Below are positions 16,840 to 24,722 of a DNA stretch of 64,000 nucleotides, one piece after another (position 1 is the stretch's first letter; the number at the start of each line of letters is the position of its first letter). The DNA comes from Oscillospiraceae bacterium (lineage in GTDB: Bacteria; Bacillota; Clostridia; Oscillospirales; Acutalibacteraceae): positions 1,199,501-1,263,500 of the forward strand of contig CP107220.1 in NCBI GenBank assembly GCA_025757685.1. Reading direction: 5' to 3'. The notes under the pieces are model-generated. The model made no database searches, was not told the DNA's origin, and worked only from the letters and a program-made list of their open reading frames with translations. The position numbers and the translations under genes are program-made.

Positions 16840-19362
16840 TTAGTCCTTCACGGTATAGCCTTGGTCCTCAATGGCCTTTTTTAGCACAGCGTCATCCACA
16901 TCGCCGTTTAAGGTCACCGTGGCGGTGCCGTCCGTGTGGCTGGCAACGGCGCTGTCCACCTGGGGCAGAGCCTCCAGCGCTTTCTTTACCGTCATCTCAC
17001 AATGGGGGCACATCATACCCTCCACTTTCATTACTTTTGTCATTGCAGAATTCTCCTTTTCCATAGGCAGTGCTGCCAGCACCACCGGGTGTTTGATTTT
17101 CTTATCCCGCTTGGGGGAATATAGCTTAAAAAAGTTCAGCCGCAGGGCGTTGGCCACCACGCAGAAGCTGGACAGGCTCATAGCCGCTGCGCCGAACATA
17201 GGGTTCAGAGTCCAGCCGAAAATGGGGATCCAAACCCCTGCCGCCAAAGGAATACCGATCACATTATAGAAGAACGCCCAAAACAGGTTCTCGTGAATAT
17301 TGGTCAGTGTGGCACGGCTTAGGCGAATGGCGGCGGTCACATCGCTTAGGCGGCTGTGCATCAGCACCACATCCGCCGCATCAATGGCTACATCCGTACC
17401 GGCGCCGATGGCCATACCGATATTGGCTCGGGTCAAGGCCGGCGCGTCGTTAATACCATCGCCCACCATAATGACCTTGCCTTGCCTCATCAGGTCGCGC
17501 ACCACCTGTTCCTTGCCCTGGGGCAGCACGCCGGCAATCACCCGATCGACTCCCGCCTGCCGACCGATAGCCGCAGCGGTGCGAGGATTGTCGCCGGTGA
17601 GCATCACGACACGAATACCCATCTTTTGCAGTGCTGCGATAGCTTCCGGGCTGTCCGGCTTAATCACATCAGCCACGGCGATCATACCCAGCAGTGCGCC
17701 ATCATAGGCAAAGAACAAGGGCGTTTTGCCCTGCTCCGCCAGCGCTGCCGCTTGCTGTTCCATATTTTTCGGCACCGACACCCGACTACGCATATAGCTG
17801 AGACTGCCGCCCAGCAGCAATTTGCCGTTCAGCGTTGCCTGCAATCCATTGCCCGGCAGCGCCTCAAAATCCGTGACCGGTTCCGGCGTGATTTGCCTTT
17901 CCGCGCCGTATGCGGTCACCGCTTTTGCCAGCGGGTGCTCACTCTTTTGTTCCAGCGCACAGGCCAGCGCTGCCAGGCGGCTTTCCTCCACCCCGAGGGC
18001 AGGTACCAAGTCTGTCACCTTAGGCGTGCCCTCGGTAATGGTACCGGTTTTGTCCAGCACCACGATCTGTGCCTTGCCGGTCTCCTCCAAAGACACAGCG
18101 GTCTTAAAGAGAATGCCGTTTTTGGCACCCAGCCCGTTGCCCACCATAATGGCTACCGGCGTGGCCAGTCCCAATGCGCAAGGACAGCTGATCACCAGCA
18201 CGGAGATCCCGCGGGCCAGCGCATAGCCAAAGCTCTGACCGGTAAGCAGCCACACCACGGTGGTCACCAGGGCGATGGCCATCACCACCGGCACAAACAC
18301 GCCGGACACCCGATCGGCGATCTTGGCAATGGGCGCCTTGGTGGCGGCAGCGTCGCTGACCATTTGAATGATTTGGGACAGAGTGGTGTCCTCCCCCACC
18401 CGAGTGGCACGGCACCGTAAGTAGCCGGAGGTGTTCACCGTGGCGGCAGACACCGGATCGCCCACGGTCTTGTCCACCGGCACGCTCTCACCGGTAAGGG
18501 CGCTTTCGTCCAGCGCACTGCTGCCCTCCAGAATGACGCCGTCTACCGGCACATGCTCCCCCGGCCGCACGGCAAACTCCATACCGCACATCACCTGCTC
18601 AATAGGTACTGTACGCTCTTTCCCGTTCTCCAGCAGCACCGCCGTCTTGGGGGTCAGCTGCATCAAGCGCTTCAGCGCGTCTGTGGTCTTGCCTTTGGAG
18701 CGGGCCTCCAGGGTTTTGCCCACGGTAATCAGCGTTAAAATCATCGCGGCGGACTCAAAGTAAAACTCGTGCATATAGTGCATCACGCCGTCTGCATCGC
18801 CCGCCACCTGGGCGCCGGTCATGGCAAACAGCGCGTAAGTGCTGTACCCAAAAGCCGCAGCTGCGCCCAGCGCCACCAGGGTGTCCATATTGGGCGCCCG
18901 GTGCCACAGGCTCTTAAAGCCGCTGACAAAAAAGCGGCCGTTGATGATCATGATAATAATGGTCAGCAGCATTTGGAGCAGCCCCATGGCCATGTGGTTG
19001 CCCTCTAAGGCCGACGGTAGCGGCCAGTTCCACATCATATGTCCCATGGAAAAGTACATTAAAATCAGCAAAAACACCACGGAACTGATCAGCCGACGCA
19101 ACAATTTTGGCGTCTGGGTATCTTTCAGCGGGTCTGCCGCCGGCTGCGGGGCAGCGCCGCCCTTTTGTTTTAAGCCGGCGCCGTAACCGGCCTTTTCCAC
19201 AGCGGCGATGATCTGTTCCGGGGCAGCCGTACCGGTAACGCCCATTGAATTGGTAAGCAGACTGACGGAGCAGCTTTCCACCCCGGGCACGGCGCGCACC
19301 GCTTTTTCCACCCGGGCACTGCACGCAGCGCAGCTCATCCCCGTCACATTGTATTGTTCCAA
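16840..19362 (-). CDS. copA: Copper-exporting P1B ATPase CopA with C-terminal CopZ-like domain
   Basis: 840 residues from a TTG at 19362 preceded by GGGAGGTGAGAGT; an upstream TTG at 19383 lies before this site and is rejected. Order: N-terminal heavy-metal domain (MSCAACSARVEK, CxxC at about 11/14), membrane helices, actuator domain, the ion-site motif CPC at about 393-395, phosphorylation site DKTGT with D437, GDGINDAPAL, two last helices, then a second heavy-metal domain (MMCPHCEMTVKK) in the final 65 residues. CPC and the two CxxC domains point to Cu(I) export. The C-terminal domain looks like a complete CopZ chaperone and has its own Shine-Dalgarno and ATG inside the gene (see 17043-17056). 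It lies 31 bases after csoR. Confidence 0.94.
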   Translation of the reverse strand: MEQYNVTGMSCAACSARVEKAVRAVPGVESCSVSLLTNSMGVTGTAAPEQIIAAVEKAGYGAGLKQKGGAAPQPAADPLKDTQTPKLLRRLISSVVFLLILMYFSMGHMMWNWPLPSALEGNHMAMGLLQMLLTIIIMIINGRFFVSGFKSLWHRAPNMDTLVALGAAAAFGYSTYALFAMTGAQVAGDADGVMHYMHEFYFESAAMILTLITVGKTLEARSKGKTTDALKRLMQLTPKTAVLLENGKERTVPIEQVMCGMEFAVRPGEHVPVDGVILEGSSALDESALTGESVPVDKTVGDPVSAATVNTSGYLRCRATRVGEDTTLSQIIQMVSDAAATKAPIAKIADRVSGVFVPVVMAIALVTTVVWLLTGQSFGYALARGISVLVISCPCALGLATPVAIMVGNGLGAKNGILFKTAVSLEETGKAQIVVLDKTGTITEGTPKVTDLVPALGVEESRLAALACALEQKSEHPLAKAVTAYGAERQITPEPVTDFEALPGNGLQATLNGKLLLGGSLSYMRSRVSVPKNMEQQAAALAEQGKTPLFFAYDGALLGMIAVADVIKPDSPEAIAALQKMGIRVVMLTGDNPRTAAAIGRQAGVDRVIAGVLPQGKEQVVRDLMRQGKVIMVGDGINDAPALTRANIGMAIGAGTDVAIDAADVVLMHSRLSDVTAAIRLSRATLTNIHENLFWAFFYNVIGIPLAAGVWIPIFGWTLNPMFGAAAMSLSSFCVVANALRLNFFKLYSPKRDKKIKHPVVLAALPMEKENSAMTKVMKVEGMMCPHCEMTVKKALEALPQVDSAVASHTDGTATVTLNGDVDDAVLKKAIEDQGYTVKD
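17043..17056 (-). promoter_or_regulatory. Internal Shine-Dalgarno and ATG for a free CopZ-like protein
   Basis: Inside copA, in frame, the minus strand reads AAAAGGAGAATTCTGCAATG: GGAG at 17056-17053, a 9-base spacer and ATG at 17043. Starting there would give a 67-residue protein (MTKVMKVEGMMCPHCEMTVK...) with exactly the length and motif of a CopZ chaperone. Either two genes fused and the site is a relic, or both products are still made. Confidence 0.6.
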
Positions 19363-19392
19363 ACTCTCACCTCCCGGCGCCAATATGCGCCG

Positions 19393-19713
19393 CTATCTCA
19401 TCAATTTTTGCAATGTGGCCAGCAAATCGTCCAGCGTTTCATCCTTGCCGGCCTTAATATCCTCCGCAACACAGGTGCGAATATGCGTGGACAGCAGTTC
19501 TCGGTTAAAGGCATTCAGCGCCGCACCGGCTGCTGCGGACTGGGCCAAAATATCCGTGCAGTAGGCATCCTTCTCAATCATACCCTTGATCCCGCGAATT
19601 TGGCCCTCAATGCGGTTCAGTCGATGGATCAGCCGCCGGTACTCCTCCGGGTCTCGCACTTTCTTCTTAGCACAGCAAGCACAAACCGGCTGCATTTCGT
19701 CTTTATCTGCCAC
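19393..19713 (-). CDS. csoR: Copper-sensing repressor CsoR
   Basis: 106 residues, GTG start at 19713 with AAAGGAAG upstream. The DUF156/CsoR fold (YRRLIHRLNRIEGQIRGIKG) contains the Cu(I) ligand triad C52, H77, C81 (AYCTDIL ... STHIRTC). CsoR represses copper efflux genes and leaves DNA on Cu(I) binding. An additional N-terminal cysteine cluster, CACC at 11-14, is not part of the standard triad. It is the first gene of the operon with copA, and CsoR-type operators overlap its promoter. Confidence 0.93.
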   Translation of the reverse strand: MADKDEMQPVCACCAKKKVRDPEEYRRLIHRLNRIEGQIRGIKGMIEKDAYCTDILAQSAAAGAALNAFNRELLSTHIRTCVAEDIKAGKDETLDDLLATLQKLMR

Positions 19714-19730
19714 AACAGCACTTCCTTTCT

Positions 19731-19780
19731 ATACCCCCATGGGGTATTTTTACTATATACCCCCTATGGGTATTTGTCAA
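19731..19780 (-). promoter_or_regulatory. csoR-copA promoter with two CsoR operators
   Basis: On the minus strand TTGACA (19780-19775), a 17-base spacer and TATAGT (19757-19752). Plus-strand ATACCCCCTATGGGTAT (19757-19773) fills the spacer and ATACCCCCATGGGGTAT (19731-19747) covers the start region; both match the G-tract palindrome bound by CsoR. Blocking both the spacer and the +1 region should give tight copper-dependent repression. Confidence 0.88.
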
Positions 19781-19829
19781 CCCTCTTTGAACAAAAAATA
19801 CCGCCCTGTATCAACAAGGCGGTTCGCGT

Positions 19830-20267
19830 TTAGATCACATAGGAGTAATCGTCATTTTTGTGCTCCTGCTCCAGCAGGTCTTGCAGGGTAATGCTGTCCA
19901 GGTAGGTATTGATGGCTTTATACAGCCCGGCCCACACCGGCAGCGTAGCGCAGGAAGCGGCACGGGGGCAGGTGTTCGGCTCCTCCTCCAGGCAGGCCAC
20001 CGGCGCCAAGCCGCCCTCTGTCAAACGAAGAATATCGCCAACCGTATACTGGTCCGGGGTCTTGGCCAGACGATAGCCCCCCTGGTAGCCCCGGTTGGTC
20101 TTTAAGAAATCCGGGCGGTTAAGCACCGCCACGATCTGCTCCAAATACTTCTTGGATATATCCTGACGGGCGGCGATCTCCTTCAGCGACACAAAGCCCT
20201 GTTCCCTGTGCTCGGCCAAATCTAACATCATACGCAGTGCGTAGCGTCCTTTGGTAGAGATTTTCAT
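19830..20267 (-). CDS. Rrf2-family transcriptional regulator
   Basis: 145 residues from the ATG at 20267 (AAAGGATG upstream), not the longer open frame to 20354. MKISTKGRYALRMMLDLAEH is the canonical Rrf2 start, with a winged helix (IAARQDISKKYLEQIV) and wing GYQGGYRL. Three cysteines, C92, C100 and C106, lie where IscR-type members hold an Fe-S cluster, with spacing x7 and x5. CymR-type members regulate cysteine metabolism; no iscS/nifU genes follow here, so the target is open. It has its own promoter at 20292-20320. Confidence 0.88.
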   Translation of the reverse strand: MKISTKGRYALRMMLDLAEHREQGFVSLKEIAARQDISKKYLEQIVAVLNRPDFLKTNRGYQGGYRLAKTPDQYTVGDILRLTEGGLAPVACLEEEPNTCPRAASCATLPVWAGLYKAINTYLDSITLQDLLEQEHKNDDYSYVI

Positions 20268-20291
20268 ACCGTCACATCCTTTCTTTAACCT

Positions 20292-20320
20292 ATAATACCA
20301 TATATTTAGTAGGTTTTCAA
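20292..20320 (-). promoter_or_regulatory. Promoter of the Rrf2 gene with an Rrf2-like half-site
   Basis: On the minus strand TTGAAA (20320-20315), a 17-base spacer and TATTAT (20297-20292). The spacer begins ACCTACTAAATATATGG, resembling half of the A/T-rich palindromes bound by IscR/CymR proteins; autoregulation is likely. Confidence 0.65.
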
Positions 20321-20335
20321 TACCCGAGATAAAAA

Positions 20336-20365
20336 AGAAAAAAGCACCCGACAAATGCCGGGCGC
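20336..20365 (-). terminator. Terminator of nrdR
   Basis: GCACCCG (20344-20350) pairs with CGGGCGC (20359-20365) with one G-T pair; on the minus strand TTTTTTC follows. Lies 10 bases after the nrdR stop. Confidence 0.8.
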
Positions 20366-20374
20366 GAAACAGGT

Positions 20375-20821
20375 TTATTGCAATTTGGAAATTTCGTCCA
20401 CAAAGGCACTGGCGCTGTCAAACTCCTTGTAAACAGAAGCAAAGCGCACATAAGCCACCTCGTCGATTCCCCGCAGCTTTTCCATAATCAGCTCGCCGAT
20501 GCGCACGCTGGTGACCTCACGATCCAAGGCACTTTGCAGAGTGGTCTCGATCTCAGAAATCGCAGTCTCCAGAGCCTCTACGGTCACCGGTCTCTTTTCG
20601 CAGGCGCGGAGCATACCTTTCAGAATTTTGTTGCGGTCAAAGACCTCACGGCTTTTGTCCTTCTTCACCACAATAATGGGCACATCCTCAATGATCTCAT
20701 AAGTGGTAAAGCGCTTGCCGCACTGCATACACTCCCGACGACGGCGAATGCGCTCATTCTCGTCGGTAGGACGCGAGTCAATCACTTTGCTCTCTGCATA
20801 ACCGCAAAACGGACACTTCAT
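20375..20821 (-). CDS. nrdR: Ribonucleotide reductase repressor NrdR
   Basis: 148 residues from the ATG at 20821 (AGGGGGGAT upstream). The N-terminal zinc ribbon MKCPFCGYAESKVIDSRPTD shows C3/C6 and C31/C34 (CMQC), followed by an ATP-cone domain (about 48-138) that senses dATP/ATP. NrdR represses ribonucleotide reductase genes when dATP is high. No nrd genes lie in the window, which is common. Monocistronic: promoter at 20878-20906 and terminator at 20336-20365. Confidence 0.96.
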   Translation of the reverse strand: MKCPFCGYAESKVIDSRPTDENERIRRRRECMQCGKRFTTYEIIEDVPIIVVKKDKSREVFDRNKILKGMLRACEKRPVTVEALETAISEIETTLQSALDREVTSVRIGELIMEKLRGIDEVAYVRFASVYKEFDSASAFVDEISKLQ

Positions 20822-20877
20822 AGTTATCCCCCCTGTTGAAAGATACGGCTCTTGCCATAAAATTCTGTACAATCCGT

Positions 20878-20906
20878 ACTATACCATAATTGGTCAAAAA
20901 AAGCAA
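20878..20906 (-). promoter_or_regulatory. Promoter of nrdR
   Basis: On the minus strand TTGCTT (20906-20901), a 17-base spacer and TATAGT (20883-20878), about 57 bases before the ATG. Confidence 0.6.
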
Positions 20907-20917
20907 GTTTTTTGCCT

Positions 20918-21808
20918 TTACACCTTTTTGGCAGGGGCAGTGCCGTCTGCCTTACGATTATAGAAGAACATCCACAGTGCCATACCACAGATTACCGCGT
21001 AGCCCACAAAGGATAGCACATCCGGCACATCGCCAAACACCAAATAGCCCACAACGGCCGCAAAAATCACCTGGGCGTAGTCATACACGCTGATCTCTCG
21101 GCTGGGAGCATGGGTATAGGCGGCGGTAATGGAGAATTGCCCACCGGCGGCGCAAGCGCCCGCCAGTAGTAAGGTTGCCCATTGCTGCCAGGTCATATAA
21201 TGATAGTTAAACAGCAAAAACGGCAACATCGTCGCACTGGAAAAAGCGGAGAAGAAAAAGACGATCAACCGTCCGTTCTCGCCCCGCAGCCCTAAGTACC
21301 GCACGCAGGTGTACGCCCCGCCGGCAGCCATACCGCCTAAGAAGCCGCAAACACTGGCAAATAAATTTGCATTGGCAAAAGTGGGTTTAATAATGCAAAG
21401 TGCCCCTAAGAATGCCACCACAATAGCAATCGCCTGCTTGGGCCGCACTTTTTCTTTAATGAAGATCGCAGAGAACACCAGGGCAAAAAAGGGACTCATT
21501 TTATTGAGCATAGACGCGTCGCTAAGGTCCAGTCGATCAATGGCATAGAAGTTACCCACCATACCGGCCACGCCCCCAACGGAACGAATAAGCAGGTACT
21601 TAATGTTCCCCGGTTTGGGACGAAAGCTGTCTTTCTTGCGCACCATCATCAAAAAGGCAAAGATCATCGCCACAAAATTGCGAAAAAAGACCTTTTGCAT
21701 GGTGGGCAGATCGCCGGACAGGCGCACAAAGGTATTCATACCCGTAAAGCACAGCCCGGACAACAAAATGCAAAAAATGCCCATGGTCTTGTTGCTGGTT
21801 TTAGCCAA
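20918..21808 (-). CDS. EamA/DMT-superfamily transporter
   Basis: 296 residues from a TTG at 21808, which has AGGAGG 7 bases upstream; the GTG at 21817 overlaps that site and is less likely. Ten predicted membrane helices in two EamA halves, e.g. GIFCILLSGLCFTGMNTFVR at the start and PSREISVYDYAQVIFAAVVG in the second half. The family exports or imports small metabolites such as amino acids or nucleotide sugars; the substrate is not predictable. Thirteen bases separate it from the TIM-barrel gene upstream, so it is the last gene of an aminotransferase/TIM-barrel/EamA operon. Confidence 0.87.
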   Translation of the reverse strand: MAKTSNKTMGIFCILLSGLCFTGMNTFVRLSGDLPTMQKVFFRNFVAMIFAFLMMVRKKDSFRPKPGNIKYLLIRSVGGVAGMVGNFYAIDRLDLSDASMLNKMSPFFALVFSAIFIKEKVRPKQAIAIVVAFLGALCIIKPTFANANLFASVCGFLGGMAAGGAYTCVRYLGLRGENGRLIVFFFSAFSSATMLPFLLFNYHYMTWQQWATLLLAGACAAGGQFSITAAYTHAPSREISVYDYAQVIFAAVVGYLVFGDVPDVLSFVGYAVICGMALWMFFYNRKADGTAPAKKV

Positions 21809-21820
21809 AGTGCCCACCTC

Positions 21821-22594
21821 CTACTTGATTGTATCCAGGTAGGCCTTGGCCCGCTGCAGCTCCGCCGCCACCCGATAGCCGCGGGAGTAGATCTCAATCA
21901 TATAATGCACCCGATCACCCAAAGTGCGGTACAGCCGCTGAAAGTCAAAGCTTCCCTGCCCCGGGGGCTGGCAGTCCTTTTCCGGGGAATGATCGCTGAT
22001 GTGCACATGGACGATCTCCTTTTGGAAGGTATCCAGAAACGCAAAGGGATCCTCCCCGGCACGCACCGCCTGCTTAATGTCCAGCACCATGCGGAAGTCG
22101 TCTCCCAGCGCGCGGCGCATCCGGTCGCAGAAGGCAATGTGCTGGCTCTTAAAGCGGTTCACATTTTCCTGGCACACGGTCACGCCCTCGGCGCGGCCGA
22201 TCTCCACCAGCTGCAAAAAGCGCGCAAAATACCGTTCCTCCGGAATGGGAATCTTGGGCTGGGCAACCGCCCCGTGGATCACCACAAATTGGGCGCCCAG
22301 CAGCGCTGCCGCATGGCAGGTTTCTTTATAAATATCAATGGTATCTTCAAACCGGCGCTGGTAATCGCCAAAAATGCAGCTGCTTTCCATAAAGCTGGAA
22401 AAGGGGTGCACGGACACCACCTGTGTGCCGCCGTTCCCAGCAATGGCTGCCAGTTGGCGCACAAAGGCCGGGCGTAACTCCTGCCGAGCGTTAAAGAACA
22501 CCTCCGCAAAAGGAAAGCCCAGTTCCGTCACCTGCTGCAAAGCCCGCTCCGTCTCCAAAGGATAAAAGCAAGCGGTAGAAGCTCCGGCCTGCAT
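21821..22594 (-). CDS. Xylose isomerase-like TIM-barrel protein
   Basis: 257 residues. FAEVFFNARQEL, VVSVHPFSSF, VIHGAV, ENVNRF, MVLDIKQAVRAG and VHVHISDH mark the AP2Ec/xylose-isomerase-like TIM barrel with acidic and His metal ligands on successive strands. Family members are sugar isomerases/epimerases or myo-inositol enzymes; no specific reaction can be assigned. Its start overlaps the aminotransferase stop, so the two are coupled. Confidence 0.82.
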   Translation of the reverse strand: MQAGASTACFYPLETERALQQVTELGFPFAEVFFNARQELRPAFVRQLAAIAGNGGTQVVSVHPFSSFMESSCIFGDYQRRFEDTIDIYKETCHAAALLGAQFVVIHGAVAQPKIPIPEERYFARFLQLVEIGRAEGVTVCQENVNRFKSQHIAFCDRMRRALGDDFRMVLDIKQAVRAGEDPFAFLDTFQKEIVHVHISDHSPEKDCQPPGQGSFDFQRLYRTLGDRVHYMIEIYSRGYRVAAELQRAKAYLDTIK

Positions 22595-23853
22595 CAGCCC
22601 ACCAGCTTCTCAATGGCAGCCAGGCGGGTGCAAATGCACAGCAGCTCCGCTGCCAAGGCCATCTCCTCATTGGGCGGGAAAGAAGGTGCAATGCGAATGT
22701 TGCTGTCCTGTGGGTCAATGCCATAGGGATAAGTGGCGCCCACGCTGGTGAGGGTCACGCCGCCGGCCTTGCACAGCTCGCCCACGCGCTTGGCGGTGCC
22801 GGGCAGCACATCCAGGCTGATAAAGTAACCACCCTTGGGGGAGAACCAGTCAGCGATCCCCAGGCCGCTCAGTTCCTTGTTCAGGCGATCCAGTACAATA
22901 TCAAACTTAGGCTTCAAAATTGCCGCATGTTTCTTCATGTGGGCACGCACGCCGTCCGCATTCTTAAAGAATTCCACATGGCGGTGCTGGTTCATCTTGT
23001 CATAGCTGATGGTCTGCACCGTCAGGCGCTGACGGATCAGATCCAAATTTTTCTTGCTGGCCACCAGGCAGGACACGCCTGCGCCGGGGAAAGTGATCTT
23101 AGAGGTAGAGGCCACCTCAATAACCATATCCTCATTGCCGTATTCCGGCAGCAAATCAAAAATATTCAGCAGCTTATCGCCGTCCTCGTCCAGATCATGC
23201 ACGCAATAGGCGTTGTCCCACACAATGCGGAAGTCCTCTGCCGCCGGGCGAAGCGCCGCAATACGGCGCACCACTGCATCGGAGAAAGTGATGCCGGTGG
23301 GGTTGGAATACTTGGGCACACAGAACATACCCTTCACGCTGGGATCCTTCACCAATTCTTCAATGGTGTCCATATCCGGTCCGTCGGCGTTCATCGGCAC
23401 ATTCACCATTTGCAGCCCAAAATACTGGCACACGGTAAAGTGGCGATCATAGCCGGGCACCGGGCACAGGATCTTCACTTCCTTTTCCTGGCTCCAGGGT
23501 TTACCGCCGATGCCATGGGTGTAGCACTGGCAGATAAAATCAAACATCAAAGTCAGACTCTCGTTGGGGCCGATGATCACATTTTCGGCCGGCACCTCCA
23601 GCAACTCGGCAAACAGCTGCTTACAGCTGGCAATACCGTCCAAAATGCCGTAGTTGCGCACATCCACGCCGCCGGACACATAGTCCTTCACATCATTCAT
23701 ACCCACGGACAGATCCAGCTGCTCTTTGCAGGGCTTACCTCTGCTCATATCCAGCTGCAGTCCCTTGGCCTGAAAGTCCTTGTACCGAGCCAGCAGGCTC
23801 TCCTGCTCCCGGAGCAATTCGTCTTTTGTCATTTCCTGATATGCTTTTGCCAT
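22594..23853 (-). CDS. PLP-dependent aminotransferase, AspAT type Ic-like
   Basis: 419 residues. LQLDMSRGKPCKEQLDLSVG near the N-terminus, NPTGITFSDAV and the PLP lysine region STSKITFPGAGVSCLV mark the class I fold of the subgroup described as aspartate aminotransferase type Ic (Asp_aminotransf family). It likely transfers an amino group between aspartate or alanine and 2-oxoglutarate; substrate inferred from family. The promoter at 23890-23918 serves it and the two following genes. Confidence 0.87.
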   Translation of the reverse strand: MAKAYQEMTKDELLREQESLLARYKDFQAKGLQLDMSRGKPCKEQLDLSVGMNDVKDYVSGGVDVRNYGILDGIASCKQLFAELLEVPAENVIIGPNESLTLMFDFICQCYTHGIGGKPWSQEKEVKILCPVPGYDRHFTVCQYFGLQMVNVPMNADGPDMDTIEELVKDPSVKGMFCVPKYSNPTGITFSDAVVRRIAALRPAAEDFRIVWDNAYCVHDLDEDGDKLLNIFDLLPEYGNEDMVIEVASTSKITFPGAGVSCLVASKKNLDLIRQRLTVQTISYDKMNQHRHVEFFKNADGVRAHMKKHAAILKPKFDIVLDRLNKELSGLGIADWFSPKGGYFISLDVLPGTAKRVGELCKAGGVTLTSVGATYPYGIDPQDSNIRIAPSFPPNEEMALAAELLCICTRLAAIEKLVG

Positions 23854-23889
23854 ACGAAAATACCTCGCAATCTAAAATTTCCGTTCATT

Positions 23890-23918
23890 ATTTTACCACA
23901 AACGACTGCGCCTTGCAA
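23890..23918 (-). promoter_or_regulatory. Promoter of the aminotransferase operon
   Basis: On the minus strand TTGCAA (23918-23913), a 17-base spacer and TAAAAT (23895-23890), about 37 bases before the ATG. Confidence 0.7.
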
Positions 23919-23929
23919 TTCTAAAGCCA

Positions 23930-23957
23930 ACAAAAAAAGAGCGCCGCAGCACTCTTT
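23930..23957 (-). terminator. Terminator after the GtrA gene
   Basis: AAAGAGCGC (23936-23944) pairs with GCACTCTTT (23949-23957), loop CGCA; on the minus strand TTTTTTT follows. It ends the dinB/small protein/gtrA unit. Confidence 0.82.
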
Positions 23958-23972
23958 TCTTATACGCATTGC

Positions 23973-24467
23973 CTATTTTTCGTTTGGATTTGCCGGTGCG
24001 TCCGCACTCTTTTTCTTTTTGGTGAATACCAAGAGCTTGGAGAACACATAGTTGAGGATCACCACCAGCACGGAGCAAACGATCTTGGCTACAAAGCCCT
24101 TGACCCCAAACAGGTCCTGATCCAGCCCAATCTTAAACAGCAGCAATGGGCCGAACCACTCGATCACGCCGGTCGCCAGTCGAGAGACCACAAAGGACAC
24201 AAACTCCCGCGCCGCCACCTTGGGTACCCAGCTTTTGCTCTCAAACACCCACAGTTTGTTGGTGATAAAGGCAAAGATCACCGCAGCAATCCAGGCAATC
24301 ACATTGCTTACCGTCATCTTCACATCGTCGCTGCCGGGAGCATGCACCAGCACCGCCTTCATCAGCAGGCTGTACACCACCCAGTTCACACCTGTGGTGG
24401 CCACGCCGAAGATGAGATACATAATGATTTCTTTGTACTTGATAAATAATTCTTTAATCTTCTTCAT
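23973..24467 (-). CDS. GtrA-like membrane protein
   Basis: 164 residues from the ATG at 24467 (MKKIKELFIKYKEIIMYLIF); a GTG two codons earlier is possible. Four predicted membrane helices and the GtrA pattern FGVATTGVNWVVYSLLMKAV and AFITNKLWVFESKSW. GtrA-like proteins are small flippase-like partners of lipid-linked sugar or teichoic-acid glycosylation. The start lies 24 bases after the small gene downstream of dinB, so it may be transcribed with it, although the functional link is unclear. The C-terminal tail is lysine-rich (TKKKKSADAP). Confidence 0.85.
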   Translation of the reverse strand: MKKIKELFIKYKEIIMYLIFGVATTGVNWVVYSLLMKAVLVHAPGSDDVKMTVSNVIAWIAAVIFAFITNKLWVFESKSWVPKVAAREFVSFVVSRLATGVIEWFGPLLLFKIGLDQDLFGVKGFVAKIVCSVLVVILNYVFSKLLVFTKKKKSADAPANPNEK

Positions 24468-24491
24468 AGGCACATTATACGCTATCCGATT

Positions 24492-24722
24492 CTATTTTGC
24501 AAGTTCAAAAAACCATTTTGTCTCCTCTAAAAACAAATAAGTGGGCACACCGGCAATGCTGCAGGTGTAGCGCAGTCCGGCGCCCCCGGAACGCAGAGAC
24601 GCCGCCGGGCGAATATCCAGTACACGGTCCACATCCAGCCATCGCTCCTCCCACTCCATCTTTACCGGGCGAATATCGCCCTCCTCATTATACAGCGCCA
24701 GCACGCGCACATAATTTTTCAT
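24492..24722 (-). CDS. Small conserved-looking protein coupled to dinB
   Basis: 76 residues, MKNYVRVLALYNEEGDIRPV then VKMEWEERWLDVDRVLDIRP. It starts within the dinB stop (ATGA overlap), so it is translated with the polymerase. Similar short proteins follow Y-family polymerases in other Clostridia by recollection; their function is not established. The sequence has a basic/acidic beta-rich look, no membrane segment, and a single cysteine. A polymerase accessory role is only an inference from coupling. Confidence 0.7.
   Translation of the reverse strand: MKNYVRVLALYNEEGDIRPVKMEWEERWLDVDRVLDIRPAASLRSGGAGLRYTCSIAGVPTYLFLEETKWFFELAK

Noticed and set aside
17356..18420. 354-codon plus-strand open frame
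   Set aside because: Antisense to copA; His-rich composition reflects antisense of Val/Met-rich membrane helices.
22927..24051. 374-codon plus-strand open frame
   Set aside because: Antisense to the aminotransferase and runs across its promoter and a terminator.
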